NCBI GenBank assembly: GCA_014621425.1
Contig: JAANBB010000105.1
Coordinates: 41,806-105,805 of the forward strand
Source of the DNA: Cylindrodendrum hubeiense
Lineage: Eukaryota; Ascomycota; Sordariomycetes; Hypocreales; Nectriaceae
DNA length: 64,000 nucleotides
Direction of reading: 5' to 3'
Shown: piece by piece, positions 1 through 11,800 of the stretch
Position numbering within the stretch: position 1 is the first letter of the stretch
Layout: every line of letters starts with the position of its first letter
The notes under the pieces: model-generated
Told to the model about the DNA's origin: nothing
What the model saw: the letters and a program-made list of their open reading frames with translations, nothing else
The model's database searches: none
Made by a program: the position numbers and the translations under genes

Positions 1-1744
1 GCCGTAGTACCTCGCCAAATTAAGGCTCCTAGCAAGACACCGCAACGCAGGAGATCGGAGAAAGAGGTCCCCGGTATTGCTCTTTTCCAGCCACGTAGAT
101 GAAACCAGAACGAGGGTTTTGTTTTTATGCCTTGGCCTTGATCATAGCAACTGGCACGTGCAGACTGAATAATTACCGCCCCTGCAGCCGCACCCTTGAG
201 GGGTCGTGTCCATCCCCACCACCCAACGCTATCAGCGCGATGATAAACCCTAATCCCGAAATACTTCGTGTTTAGCGAAATTCATATATTTCACCATATA
301 TCCCCGCCAGCTGAGCATAGGCTAAGGGAGAAGTTTGATTCCGTGAGCCATTGAAAATTGGTATTAAAGGACTGATCTTGCCTTCAGCATCCACCTAGAA
401 GCGTTAGTGGCCATTGTGGCGATTAGCATAATCCCTGTCGCAGTGGTCCCACGAAGGCCACGAAGGCCTTTTGCTATTGAACTTTTCAGTTTTATAGGCA
501 CCTCAAAGAGGCTGTGGAAGCAAACATGTGAAAATTGATGCCACAATTGAGGGTGCTTCTAAGAGGCTAGTGAGTGCTTTGGTAGCCGAGTTCAACCGCG
601 CATGCGCTAGATTGCTCTCGTTTTTGGAGACCTTAGCCAACAGCAATACAGTACTAAGCAGGAAATCGAAAGGTTTCAAGCCTTGTCATGAATGAATACA
701 GATTCTTAGAAATAAAACCCTCGGGATTTATGAAGCCGAACGTGTTGTTACACTAGAAATACAATAGACTAGGTCGGTGATAATGCCATCGAGCTTGCCC
801 GATCTATTGGGATCCTGAGCAATCACAATAATTGATCGAGGAATAACGATGATCTATAATAACCTAGAAAAGTTTAAAACTCGGTCCACGCCTCGAAAAC
901 AACGAACAAATTGGGCGGGCTCGTTTACCATTCTGAGGAACGAGACATGCCACCTCTAGCCTTCACTGAGCGGAACCGCGATAAATGGGGCCACGCCACA
1001 GTCCTAGTGCATGGAGTTCAATCTCATGTGTAACCCCTGTTCATTGTTAAGCGAGTCGGCAGTCTAAATTAGCCAATCGAGGCAAAATATAATCTGGGTC
1101 TATAAAATGCCCACATATCGGCTCATGCCGCTCGCAGCCCACTCATGGATACACTCGCGGAAGGCAACCGTGGACCCGGCGATTTGTGCAAGGTACAGGC
1201 ATCAGGCATGCATCAACCAACAGCCGTGAGGTTCTGGGTGCGAGAGCCCCATTGGATTTGTCTTCCTCTTGGTGCGCTTATCTCGGGCTCAAGGAGACAA
1301 GGGGTTCTTTCCCCCGACACCCTTACCGCCGCACCATTTGGGGCATTTCGCCGTTGAAGCACTTGTATTATTTATGATGAAGTTGCTTCTAAGGGTTTTC
1401 AGAAGTCAGTTCAATACTGGGTCTTGGATTGGCCGTGTCTTATCAGCATGAGATGTTGCGGAACCACGTAAAGTCACCCGACTTTGTACGCTTGTATACT
1501 TCAGACTTGCACTAGGATAGGCTACAACCGAAGCTGGGTAGCTGCCCCCGATGCTGCCGTGACTTGTCTAGCCCATCTTTGAGCCGTCAAACAACTTTCC
1601 GAGGTGCTCTTCTGTGAATTTACGTGGGATTCGGATTGGCTGCGCCTGGGAAAGACCGAGAAATAACAAACGACCATGGGAATTGCATCAGAAACATGAC
1701 ATTCTACCTTTCATAACATAGTACTGCGTTAAACCAGATCTTTT
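1..1744. other. Gene-free left end
   Basis: No supported gene was seen. Only short open frames occur, without recognisable domains or a coherent splice structure. A TATA-like element (tataaaa) lies near 1101, followed by an ATG at 1145, but the 70-residue frame there has no family resemblance. The part next to 1745 would be the 3' flank of the minus-strand methyltransferase gene. Confidence 0.5.
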
Positions 1745-3250
1745 CTAATCTTGCTCAGGCTTACGCCCGTACACGTAACGTACGATCATATAGCTATGAA
1801 CCTTGGGGTTACGCATTGCCTTACGCAGACTCATGAGGAACAGATGATACTCATCTTTGGGCCACTTGACAACTTCGTGCCACATCATGAGAGTATAACC
1901 TGCAGCCATGTATGAGAATTCTGTCAAGAGTCAAATGGGCGGCTTCCTTACCCTCAATATCGTTCTCTAGCGTAAGCTTGACAAATCGGCCAATCTCAGC
2001 AAGCTTTGGGTCTTTGGGCCAACCACTAATAGGGAACTAAACGATATAATTTAATAAGAACCCATGAAGCGTTTGTAACACTTACCTTGTAGTCCACCGT
2101 CTTTACGTCCACAAAGCCAGCCTCTCGAAACGCATCTTGCTGCAGGTCGCGAACGAAAAAGGAATTACCTAGAATTTTGCCACCATCTTCGAAGAGCTTC
2201 TGATAGGTCTGAAATATAGGTTCCAGGTCAGTAGTGCCATCGTCACTGCGGAACTCGACATCGGCTTCAGCCGATTGCACCCAGCCTCCGGGCGCACAGC
2301 AGCGGTACGCCTCTTTGAATAGGGCGTTCCAATCATTTATGGCACCAAAAAGGTATCGAAGATGGACGAAGTCAAAATGATTTTCGTTCCAAGTCCAGGA
2401 TTGGGTAGCATCGTCGATGTCAAAACGAACATTTGGGGGAACCCATTGTGGTTGGCAAGGCGAGAGGTCAGTACCAACAACGTCCGTACCGGGATATCGA
2501 TCAGCAAATTCTCTGAATTCGGTAAGCAGGGAATTTATGTTGGTATGTTTAGCTGCCTTACATTGCCCAGATCCCTTGCACAGTTATTATTAGGCAATCA
2601 CTAGGGGAACACTCACTAGCTTACCACTTCCTGTACCAACATCAAGAACATTCTACAGCATAAAATGTTAGGCTCAATACACGCGGTCGGCCTTTCATTT
2701 TATTAAAGGTGTCATACCCGTAATTCACTAGTATTTACGGGGGCGAGGAACAGCTCGTTGTCCAAAAGGAGCGTCAAGTAATGGTGACTGCCTGCTGGAT
2801 TAGACTTGTATTGTTCAACCGTTGTATTTTGAAGCCCCACGTCATGTCCATAGACTCTACTTGTTGATCGTCGTTGGGGCAAAAGTAACTGGAGGCGAAC
2901 TTTTCACTGTGATAGGTGCGTCCCTCACAGCGACGATACTCAAGGATACTGGAAGAGACTGAGGCTGTCGAGCTTTGTCTGCGAGCCCTATTAGAAACGC
3001 GAGACAAGGGCTGTCTCATGGTTTACTGACGCATCATCGCCAATGGATGAGTCGGCGTCAACCTGGGAATCATGCTGCAAAGTGTTAGTCGCGTCTCAAA
3101 TGCAGACTGGTGCTTCGGTCACACATCAGAATCATCGGCGGGAATAAGCTCGTTTTGATGTTGAGGAGATTTTGAAGGAGATTTAGTCTGCAAAGCGGTG
3201 GGTGTCGACGCTTGGGGCGGTTTTGTCGCCTCAATAGTTGGGCTCGACAT
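1745..3250 (-). CDS. LaeA-like SAM-dependent methyltransferase (9 exons)
   Basis: My model has nine exons on the minus strand: 3125-3250, 3031-3074, 2841-2987, 2718-2787, 2625-2652, 2562-2574, 2086-2512, 1952-2036 and 1745-1899. Together they give 364 residues with no stop. A low-complexity N-terminus leads to the EYRRCEGRTYH block (residues 73-83) typical of this fungal family. SAM motif I is NVLDVGTGSG (130-139), completed across the micro-exon as GIWAIEFADRYPG. An acidic motif (VVGTDLSP) and the GGWVQ strand follow. The C-terminus carries MWHEVV and ends near YGRKPE. These LaeA/UMTA-type enzymes have a Rossmann methyltransferase fold. A few act as regulators of secondary metabolism, and most have unknown substrates. 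All introns are 43-65 bp. The length and complete motif set suggest an intact gene. A role in regulation or in tailoring a metabolite cannot be told from sequence, and no biosynthetic gene lies next to it. Confidence 0.9.
2562..2574 (-). other. 13-nt micro-exon of the methyltransferase gene
   Basis: This exon reads GGATCTGGGCAAT on the minus strand. It is flanked by introns 2575-2624 (50 bp, GTAAGC donor) and 2513-2561 (49 bp, GTAAGG donor). With one base from each neighbouring codon it encodes the Gly-Ile-Trp-Ala-Ile stretch that follows SAM motif I throughout the family. Skipping it would delete conserved residues and shift the frame. Confidence 0.85.
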
Positions 3251-4012
3251 GGTCTTGAATGTAGCACGAATATAATTAAAGCGGCAGAAGCAGGAAACAT
3301 AGAAAAAGAACAGTTTGGGGTGAGCGCTTAGGAAACTATGTAAGGGAATGCCCCTAGTCGCCGACCGCAGGGGTACACTGAGTTAGGAAAGTATGACCCG
3401 CGCAGCCGGGGTTTAAATGTTGACAAACAGAGCCCTGTGATGTGTCGGTAGCCATTAACCTAGTATCTCAATGTGCTGCTCAACTGAAAGTCAGGTGCTA
3501 GATTGGTACTGACTCAGCTAATTGTCGTATGATATGTCCTGGGACCCCTACACCGCCGGGGAGACGGAACTATCGAACATCTTGGCAAGGAGCTCCGCTT
3601 AAACTCTGGCATTTATTGGTGCACTGCCTGCTTTCTATTCCTGCCTTCGGATGCCCTGTTATAGCTGTGATGAGGCCGCCGATTCTTTGCGTCTTTTAGT
3701 GCCAATGTGAATCGGAACCGATGTATTGTGGCTGTCACATTACTCTTAGCTGGTGGCGTCTCAATAGGTTGGACACAATAGAGACAGACAGGTCTCGCTG
3801 GACTCCCATGGATCGCTAGATTAATAAACCTGTTTATCGAATATGCTTGGTCTTGGTTAGGCTGGAAGGCCAAAGGAAATCATCTTATTGTCTCAACAAG
3901 CATGAAGCCTTCACAGTGCAACAATGTTTCAGTTGTGGTATAAAAATCTCGTGTCATCTACTTCGTAAATCTAGCTGCCTAGTTTGGTCCTCAAAATTGC
4001 CATATACAACTT
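3251..4012. other. Intergenic, upstream of the methyltransferase gene
   Basis: This stretch holds the promoter of the minus-strand methyltransferase and the 3' flank of the gene ending at 4013. Short open frames on both strands show no family signature. No repeat or RNA gene was seen. Confidence 0.5.
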
Positions 4013-4825
4013 CTATGTGGCATGGGATTCTTTTGCTATTTGATGTTGCCAAAGACACATGCCGGTAATAGCAGCCATCAAAGTCCAGTGGTATCCTATC
4101 TCTTGAGTGGTTCCACTTCCCAGGTATTGGAATGTACCAGCCTCAGATCGGCCGACGCTTGAACCAGTTCCGAAAACGCCCACAACTTCTTCTTTCTCAT
4201 TCACTAAGCCAGATCCGGAATGTCCTCGTGGGGTCTTTTCGACACCACCCCGCGGAGAAATCGGCTTGCTGTATGGAGGCGGTCGTTTGTGTTTCTGTCG
4301 ATACGGTTCATGGCCAGGATATGGTGGTGGAACTGCTCTACTGAAGGTGGGCCCCAGCCGCACCAGCTTCCATCCCGAACTTAACATGCCGAGCCTCTTC
4401 ATTTCGTCTCCGTCGCAGTGACGCCACTCGAAGGCCTCGTTTCTATAGCTATTGCCATGGCCTACCATCAAGGTGAAGCAGTACGTTTCCACTTTGCCCC
4501 TCTGATATCGCATTGTTGCTCGACATGCCATGATTCCCGCGCTCAGAACTTCAGGAAGATAAATAGTGAACTTTTTATGTTTCCTCTTGACGTAAACCAA
4601 CGGCGATTTTCTTAAGCTCACGCCAGAATGAAGGATCGTGCAACCTCTCCAACCTTGAGGCATGCTGACGGCGTATAAAGGTTGTGAGCCGGTGGCAAAG
4701 ACGTACAGAACCGGCACGGGTCCAGATTTCGCGTAGGTTAGGTGAAAAATATGAGGGATTCCTTTACAAGCCACCTTTTCCGAGGTGTCAACCAAAGGTG
4801 GCAGTTTTGAGGATGAGGCCCCCAT
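4013..4825 (-). CDS. Unknown fungal protein with MGASSSK N-terminus
   Basis: The frame gives 270 residues from the ATG at 4825. It stays open further upstream, but the upstream part is low in information, while the chosen start gives MGASSSK, a textbook N-myristoylation signal (Gly2, Ser6). The N-terminal two thirds is a compact globular segment containing PLYAVSMPQGW (an MPxG-like turn), a run of alternating beta-like strands and FEWRH near the middle. The general look recalls the tubby/LURP-one-like beta barrel proteins seen as hypotheticals in fungi, but I cannot confirm that. A proline- and glycine-rich linker follows, and the last 30 residues contain a short hydrophobic stretch (WTLMAAITGMCLW). 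If myristoylated, the protein would sit on the cytosolic face of a membrane. The gene stands alone with no operon-like neighbour. Confidence 0.65.
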   Translation of the reverse strand: MGASSSKLPPLVDTSEKVACKGIPHIFHLTYAKSGPVPVLYVFATGSQPLYAVSMPQGWRGCTILHSGVSLRKSPLVYVKRKHKKFTIYLPEVLSAGIMACRATMRYQRGKVETYCFTLMVGHGNSYRNEAFEWRHCDGDEMKRLGMLSSGWKLVRLGPTFSRAVPPPYPGHEPYRQKHKRPPPYSKPISPRGGVEKTPRGHSGSGLVNEKEEVVGVFGTGSSVGRSEAGTFQYLGSGTTQEIGYHWTLMAAITGMCLWQHQIAKESHAT

Positions 4826-5647
4826 GGTGAGTGTATCGGTCAAAGTACCACACCTGGGGATGAGAAGACGCCTTCCGCCAACAGTCGTCTTGTTTGGCAG
4901 CGACGAAGAGGTGGACGCGCGGCCGAGGCCTGTGGCCGTTGCAGAGGATTCGAAGCGGACACCTGAAGCGGGGCGTGCGGTACTTGCAGTTCGTCGTGAA
5001 ACGCAGGCGGTGAGGGCTTCGTTATGTACGATGATTGAGGGGCACGTCAACAAGGCACCAGCTGGACTCTGTAGGCTTCCACCGCTCTGAAAATCGATCA
5101 AGCAGCTGATTTGATGAGAGAGCAGAAATGAGAGAGCAGAAATGAGACGGTAGAATTGTCCATCGTGACGGTGAACGTAAGCGTCTTGGCTCGGGTCCAT
5201 GACGCGTTCCCGCCAAGCAAATCCGCAGGCTTAGTCACCATTTGTTCCGCTACCCAAATTGGGATGAAAACCTGAAGTACGGCGGCCCAAGCACCAAGCA
5301 CCATCCAGTTTGAGGTCACGGCCAGTAGCCCATTTCTGACTAGGAGTCTCCAGACCCCGGAACGACAATCGGTTGCCTGGAATTTGATCCACTATGTACC
5401 CGAATGTTCACATAGAGTATAGCTACCTAGTTGATAATTCCTGGATTAAACCCAGTTCGACATGTGACTCCGTTGGCCTGGCATTCCTCTCCTCCTACGG
5501 CATGCTGACGGCTCACCGATCATAGGGAATTATTCAGAGATGGCAAAGTCCGCTAACTCTCCTAATTATCTTTTTACCACACCTCTCAATACCATTTACC
5601 CATTCCTACCAGCAGCAGGCCAAGATGTCTGACCTTCCAATGATTAA
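4826..5647. other. Intergenic, with a short tandem duplication near 5114-5143
   Basis: This is the promoter region of the minus-strand gene starting at 4825 and the 3' flank of the dehalogenase gene. The 14-mer agagagcagaaatg is repeated directly near 5115-5142. The 3' half of the region has no coding signal. Confidence 0.45.
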
Positions 5648-6441
5648 CTATTGACCCTGCTTCGACCTACTCAAAATTTCTGTTATCGCTTCATCAACCC
5701 CACCCACAATAATTGTCGGCTCCGTGTCAGTTAGACCTCCCAGGGCATCAATCCATCCAGTGCACGCCCTGTCAATCCAAGCTGACTGAGCTCCGGCCGA
5801 CCTTGCACCAAGCGCATCGAACGGGTTGGCGCTTACAACCCAGACTTGAGTCAACCCAACACCTGACTCCTCCGCTAGGTGATGGTACGCCTTAGGGTCT
5901 GGCTTGAACCTCCTAACCGGTTCTACTGTAATGAGTCTGCCAGGTTGAGAGAAGTAGCTCATCTTGGACAGCACCGATGACGTCCGCACTGATGCCGTGA
6001 CCATGTCATCGGTCCCGTTGGAAAATATGTAGGCATCTAATGAAGGTTCATTCGCCACCAAGTCCATTGCTGCCTCGATCTCAGGGAACGACTTTAAATT
6101 GTTATACGCGTTCATCAGCCGCTCTGTATCGGTGCTGGACAGGGTGAGTCCCTTCTCAGCGACGGCATGCTGTAGTGCGGCGCGAGTGATTTGGGAGAAT
6201 GGTAGATATGTTGCTACTCTCAACTTAGGGTCCACTTGTTATGGTAAGATGAAAACAATGCGCATGAATTCTTACCCATGCTATTAGCTCGCCATGTATA
6301 TTCCAGCTGATACCTGCGCCATTGCGCTGCCAAGTCTGTGGCCAAATCGTCACCGAACAGCTCACCAAGTTGCTTAGCGATTGATTCGGTCGACAGCAGT
6401 GTTCCATACAAGTCGAACCCTATAACAGTTTTGCCTGTCAT
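5648..6441 (-). CDS. Haloacid dehalogenase type II (HAD superfamily)
   Basis: Two exons, 6276-6441 and 5648-6234, are joined across a 41-bp intron (GTAAGA donor, CTTAC branch site, AAG acceptor) to give 250 residues, normal for this family. The HAD motifs are in order: nucleophile Asp10 in GFDLYGTLLS, motif II Ser127-Asn128 in YIFSNGTDD, motif III Lys166 in RRFKPDPKAYHH, and motif IV with Asn192 and Asp195 in WVVSANPFDALGA. Bacterial L-2-haloacid dehalogenases use such an aspartate to displace halide from 2-haloalkanoic acids. Many fungal members are annotated only by homology and their substrates are unknown. No signal peptide is visible, so a cytosolic enzyme is expected. I chose the ATG at 6441 because it sits nine residues before the catalytic Asp, as in relatives. 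The frame is open a further 21 codons upstream. Confidence 0.9.
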
Positions 6442-7376
6442 CCTGATTGATTCTAGGTGAGTGTAGTCATCAGCACGTTGTCTGCAAGAAATAAGGGATA
6501 TCATAAGGTGGCCCCTCTTGGGATATCTGCTTTGTATGTTTTCTCAAATGCGGGGAACCTGCATAACCTCGGAACGAGGCTGACTTCTATACACAGTACC
6601 CGGCCGGTACTTCAGATCAATGATGACAAGTTATAAAAATAAATTAGTAACCAGCGCTAGAGTTGGACAAATGGATGAGGCGACATAATTAAAAGCTTGG
6701 AGGCAACAAGCAACAGAAAGCAAGGCTCACAACGAGGCTTCTCGACCTGGTCTTATGGGGCTATGTGATCTCCAAAGTAGGCCCGCTCGCTCAGCCTAAA
6801 TGGCGGTTTCCTCGGCGCGACCCTGATACTAGCTCAGCTTAAAGCGGCAACATAGCAGATTTAAAAAGGTAATGAGTTTTGCTGTGCCTTAGTTTCGGTT
6901 TCGATTTATGCAGCATTCCCGTGGCTTCATCTGGCATTTTGAGCCCTCGAAAAACGATGGTCTTACGTAACTTGCCATGGCATCTTATTCCGAAGGCGGT
7001 ATAGGAGAATTATATGTATAATAATCTGTTAAAATTGTTGCTCCAGCATAAAATGAAGCGCAACATAGCGTGCTGGGCTATGTATTATCTTTATGCAGTA
7101 ATCTGCTATCCACTCCATAACTGGAGTTGGAGATGGTATCACCATAGTCGTAAACCCGACATCATAAGCCAATGGCTGCAGTCATTATGATCCTAATACA
7201 CAACATCATACTAATCCAATCTAGCAATTAAACTAGGAATAAAGTGATAATTGTAATGAAAGGATTTGATCCAAAACCACTCTGAGGTCGGCTCAAAGCT
7301 ATGAATAAAAATGAGTGAGCCTCTCGCCTACTCATAAAGAGGACAAGGAATCTCCGAATCATTGCCCTCCTCGCCA
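6442..7376. other. Intergenic between dehalogenase and an unknown gene
   Basis: This is the promoter region of the minus-strand dehalogenase (near 6441-6700) and the 3' flank of the gene ending at 7377. It is AT-rich from about 6990 to 7300. I see no coding or RNA signal. Confidence 0.5.
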
Positions 7377-8893
7377 TCAATGCCACATTTTCCACATCGG
7401 ATTATGCTTCCCGGAATAGTCAACCCATTCACTCGGTATTTGACGTAGCTTATCCGACACTTTGAATCCTCGAAACTCGATGTTCTTGTCAATGTAGGGA
7501 AAGAAGTAGGCCAAGCCTTCGAACTTCCCGCAGCGGTTGGTTAGGAAATCAAGATGACCAGATTCGATATCTCTTAAACGCTGGCCGTCACCAGTTTCTC
7601 GACCCTGGAGTCTGTAATAAACCCGACGAGAGAGAGACGGCACCAATCTGCTGTTTTTTGTCTCATGGCCGGCATCCCGGCTTCGCTTATCCATAGAGAC
7701 CTGCAGGCGACGCCTTTTTCTCTTGTTATTCCCATCATGTCCACAGTCTTCCCCAGGCCCGACGATGACGTCCAACTTCTCTTTAGAGAGGCCGAGGAGC
7801 ATGGTACCCTCGATAATTCCAAAGTGAAAATCTGCAGTAAGGGTTCCATCTCGGTTATCGCGAATATCCAAAGTGAAGTTCTTCTCACAGCTTTCTCGCC
7901 AACCATTTCTAACTGCATCGCATTGCACGATGTATGACCCTTGACACTGATGGAGCTCGAACAACGGAACTATCGCTTGTTCATCAGTGCTCTCCTTTCT
8001 GTTCTGGCGTACGGGGCCCTGGCTCGACCGCTTCATGTGTTGCCGGTGGCTCTCCATGGCATTCTCCCACTGGTCATCTTGTCGTCTCTTGCGGGTCTTG
8101 TCGGCCTCGTCTCCGATGCCCCTTGCCAAACTCCAAACTGCACCCCAATCCCATCCAATGCACAAAGTTCTACCTGTACCATTCCCTCCGCTTATGGTGT
8201 GTAGTCCAGCAACTCGTGTCGCAATGATATGGATACAGTGTCTGTCGTTTAAACCGTACAATGCCAGCGGTTCTGTCGTTTTCCCCCTGTCAGGCTGCCC
8301 ATCAGTCAAGAAGTAAAAGTCCATGAACCGATCAGCGTCCAGGCTTGCTCTTTGACCTGCCGTTGTGCATTTGGCGAATTCCTCCTCGTTTTTCTGTTTT
8401 TTATTTGCCTCATAAGCATGAACATCGCTTTCCCATGCGTGTTGTAGAGGTTCGTAATCGCGTCGCATCGACTCTTCCAGGCGAATCACAGATTCGGGGA
8501 CCCGGTCACACTAGATAGTAGGATCTCAGGATAAGATTATCTGCTTACATGCAGCGGCCACGCAAAGTGATATCATATTTGGTTACTAACCTTGCCTTGG
8601 CGAACCGCGTCCTCGAGCAGGTCCCGGTGCTTCGATACTGTAGCAGACGAAGCAACCTTTATTCCATAATGTCTTAACTGTGCAGCAAAGAAGGTTTTTT
8701 TGAACAGGATTTTGGCTGATTCCTGTGCCTCTTTTATGTCTGGTTTGAGCAGAAGGATCTCAGGGTGGAACAGCTGTTTCAGGCGCAAGCTCTCAAATCT
8801 GTCAATGTTTGAGGCACTGAAGCGCCCTTGTCTCAATTCAAAGCCTTCCTGCTTGAGAACCGGCGGCTCAGGACGACTGCCAGTTTCTTTCAT
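7377..8893 (-). CDS. Unknown fungal protein, 2 exons
   Basis: Exons 8591-8893 and 7377-8510 are joined across an 80-bp intron (GTTAGT donor, TAG acceptor, phase 0) into 478 residues. I do not recognise the family. The N-terminal 130 residues are rich in Lys, Glu and Arg and probably helical (for example RRDYEPLQHAW). The middle has an aromatic- and glycine-rich stretch (IGWDWGAVWSLARG) followed by a strongly charged linker. The C-terminal half alternates hydrophobic strands (FELHQCQGSYIVQCD, GTLTADFHFGIIEGTM) with a lysine/arginine-rich insert (NNKRKRRRLQ) that could serve as a nuclear localisation signal. No signal peptide or membrane segment is visible. The strand pattern around FHFGIIEGTM resembles a small beta-sandwich, which is inference only. 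The frame is intact, so the gene is probably real. Confidence 0.7.
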
Positions 8894-11800
8894 ATTGCAA
8901 TCGCTCGCGTTGTGTGATACTTGAGATTACCTGCAGAATCCTTGAAAAGGTTGGTCTCATCAATTATCTGGCGGACGGACATACCCCTTTTCATTTACTC
9001 TCCCCTGTCAGGCAGGCGAGAGTCAGCTATCGCTCTACAGATAAGCGACTCGGCAGGAAATCACTAGGCACTAAAAAAGGGAGCCTGGCTCATCTTTGCC
9101 TACTCCGTACTGTTGTGTTTAATGATAAGATGGAATGCGTTGAAGATATGAAAGACGTGGTTAATTGCAGGACTGCCCAGAGGCCGTAAGGACCGCAATG
9201 ATGGAGAGATCGAGAGAGACCAGATGTAATCTGCTCGAATTTGCGGACAGATCATAGAGATCATTATGATGTAGGAGGCTTTGGAACTAAAGTTGGAAAA
9301 AGCAAATACAGGCCAAAGGGTACTGCTATGATGAAGGGGATGACTTCCTATGACGACATCGTCATCTCGGTAAGAGAATGGGTATGATTGTTGAGGATGG
9401 GAGGAAATCGGGTCACGTGAGGCAGTGGCACAGCACCACTGCCACTCACACTGTATCTACACACTGTTTCACACCACAGTTAGCGAGGGCAGCTTGGGCT
9501 CTCTCAATTAATTCAACATATTTAACTTCGTCACCTTTACGGTCCTTTTGACCTCTATTTTCTGCCCCTTTGGGCCCTACAATTCACTATGATAGTCTAG
9601 GGTAGGTAGCTTTCGCCGAGACCCACCCTTTCAAGAAAATCAACCACACAGCTCAATCCCGCTTTAAAGAACCAACATATGAACTATATTAATATTTAAG
9701 ATTCAAGTACTTCTAGATCTCTTATAATTAGTTGAATAGAGTAGAGGGAATACAAGCCGCCAACGTGGTAGGTTGGGCTCGGTACTATAGCTGAATTTTA
9801 GTGCGGGGTCTGGCGAGGCTGGCCGTCAGCATTTGAAAATAGCAAAGAGAATTTTCAAATACTAATAGCCAGCTCAGCACAATTTCCATTATTAAATATA
9901 ATGAATTCTTCTGGAATTAACCTCACACACACCTTTATAAACCTGAAAACCCCCTATCTAAAGGCTAAGATTAGTACAGAATCTACCAATCTAAAATACA
10001 CAAAAAGAGTAAAATAGAACAACCATCCAGGATCACTGGAGGAATAGCAAAATGAACCTTCTCTATTACTATATAATTGAGTATGTAAAGAAAGATGCCC
10101 CTCACGATTTCCAGAGATTTCCCTGGGTATTATACTCAGGAAACCCCTAGGATATCTAAGGGAAATCCTCCGTTAATCCTCGGAGAGGCTTGGGAAATCA
10201 GACTAGCTTTTCCAAGGAAATCCCGCGGAAGTCCAGGAGCCGTCCGGAGCACGCCTCAGGGTTTCCGAGGATTTCCGGTTGGTTTCTTTTTCCAATCCTT
10301 GGTAATATCCCTGGGCAATTAAAGTTGTTTCCTCTGGGCTGGCCTAGACCGCTATAATACAGTGGGATACCCCACTGAGGATGACGCTGGTGCCCTACTG
10401 CCACACCGGGTTCTGTAATAAAGATGCCCGTCGCATCTGTGTTTGCCAAGCTGTTATGTTGGATTATCAGAAACGCTAACAGAGATTCAAGAAACTTTAA
10501 TAAGTCTGCCCAGAACAATCAGCCCTTAAGGGGCTTCCAGACAAACTAAGTCTTAGGGAAGATCATCCAGAGTTAATTTCAGTAATGAGGAATAATGAGA
10601 TATCTTATTGTTCTGGCTTACTGCTCCTAGCTGAGTTATAGACACAATCAACACCTGGGCAAATCCGCAAGATATTTGGACTAGTAACCTAGTCATGAGG
10701 TTTCTTGGTATTCAGGCTAGGAAGGTAGTACAGAAAGTTATCGAATTGATGAATACGCTATGCATCTAGTCTATAACTGATCCGAGCTCACATATAACAT
10801 ATTAACCTTGAAAGCCCGTTTGTAGCTCGACTCTGAAACGCACAAAATAGTAAGCCTTTAACTTATTAACAATAACAATGTTATTATCTCCTTTATATTC
10901 CTCCGCCTGGGTCAGCATGCTAGGTGGCATTGGCAAGGAAACTGTTGTAATAATGCCCATTGTTCATTTCTTAAAGGTTATAGTACGAACAGCTGGACCA
11001 GATAAAGCTTCTTAGATATAAAGCGAATGTCCTGTTGCAGCAAGTTGAAATAGTAGAATGATTTTATCATAAGACGAGCCCATAATCGGGTACTGTTTTG
11101 CTTCTAATATATCTGAAGTTTTCATCTTAGCCGAGGGGCGTATAGAGTTGGGTTAATCACTCTTAGTGTTTGCGAGGTGTAGGGGGCATACACACACACG
11201 CACAAGACGGTTAAGCAGTCTAATACCTCCAGCATAATAAGAAACCAAAGCTCTGGGCTTTTTTTCCATAGCGGATCAGAATTTGGGGATTGATCAGGGC
11301 ATCCCAGCACACAGGAGGCAATATTATACGATTCAGCAGGGAATAGGGTGGGGTCACTGTATCTTCAGCCCGCAGCGGTTAGGAACTGGGCAGATAACTG
11401 ACGCTGTAACACCCTGCTAGGAGATATGCAGGTTACAGGTTCTCGAATGACCGAACGGCATACAGCAGCCAACCGCCTGTTGGTGATATATCATACTGAC
11501 CAGGGCCCCCTTGCTCATATTAAGTAGACTTCGCACGTATTTCCATTAAAAAAAAACCCAGCACATAGAACGAAAGTATTAAGTATGCTTGCTTCTCCTA
11601 ATCCGGGAGCGTCGCCGGATTAAGATCAAACTTGCGATTCGTCTTTGTGCAGTATACATCTGTGTGCTCAGGAGTGCTGGGGAATACCTGAGACGACGCT
11701 GAACCCACTAAAAATCAGAGCAGGTGGGAATACAGTAAGTGGTCTTGACTGAGACGGAGTAACGGCTGACTGTAAATGCAGCACCGTGGCGCAGGTAATT

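Noticed and set aside
1145..1357. Open frame after a TATA-like element at 1101
   Set aside because: It has no family similarity, no splice context and overlaps other random frames of similar length.
3613..3873. Minus-strand open frame of 86 residues
   Set aside because: It has no family resemblance, and its composition and position upstream of the methyltransferase suggest chance.
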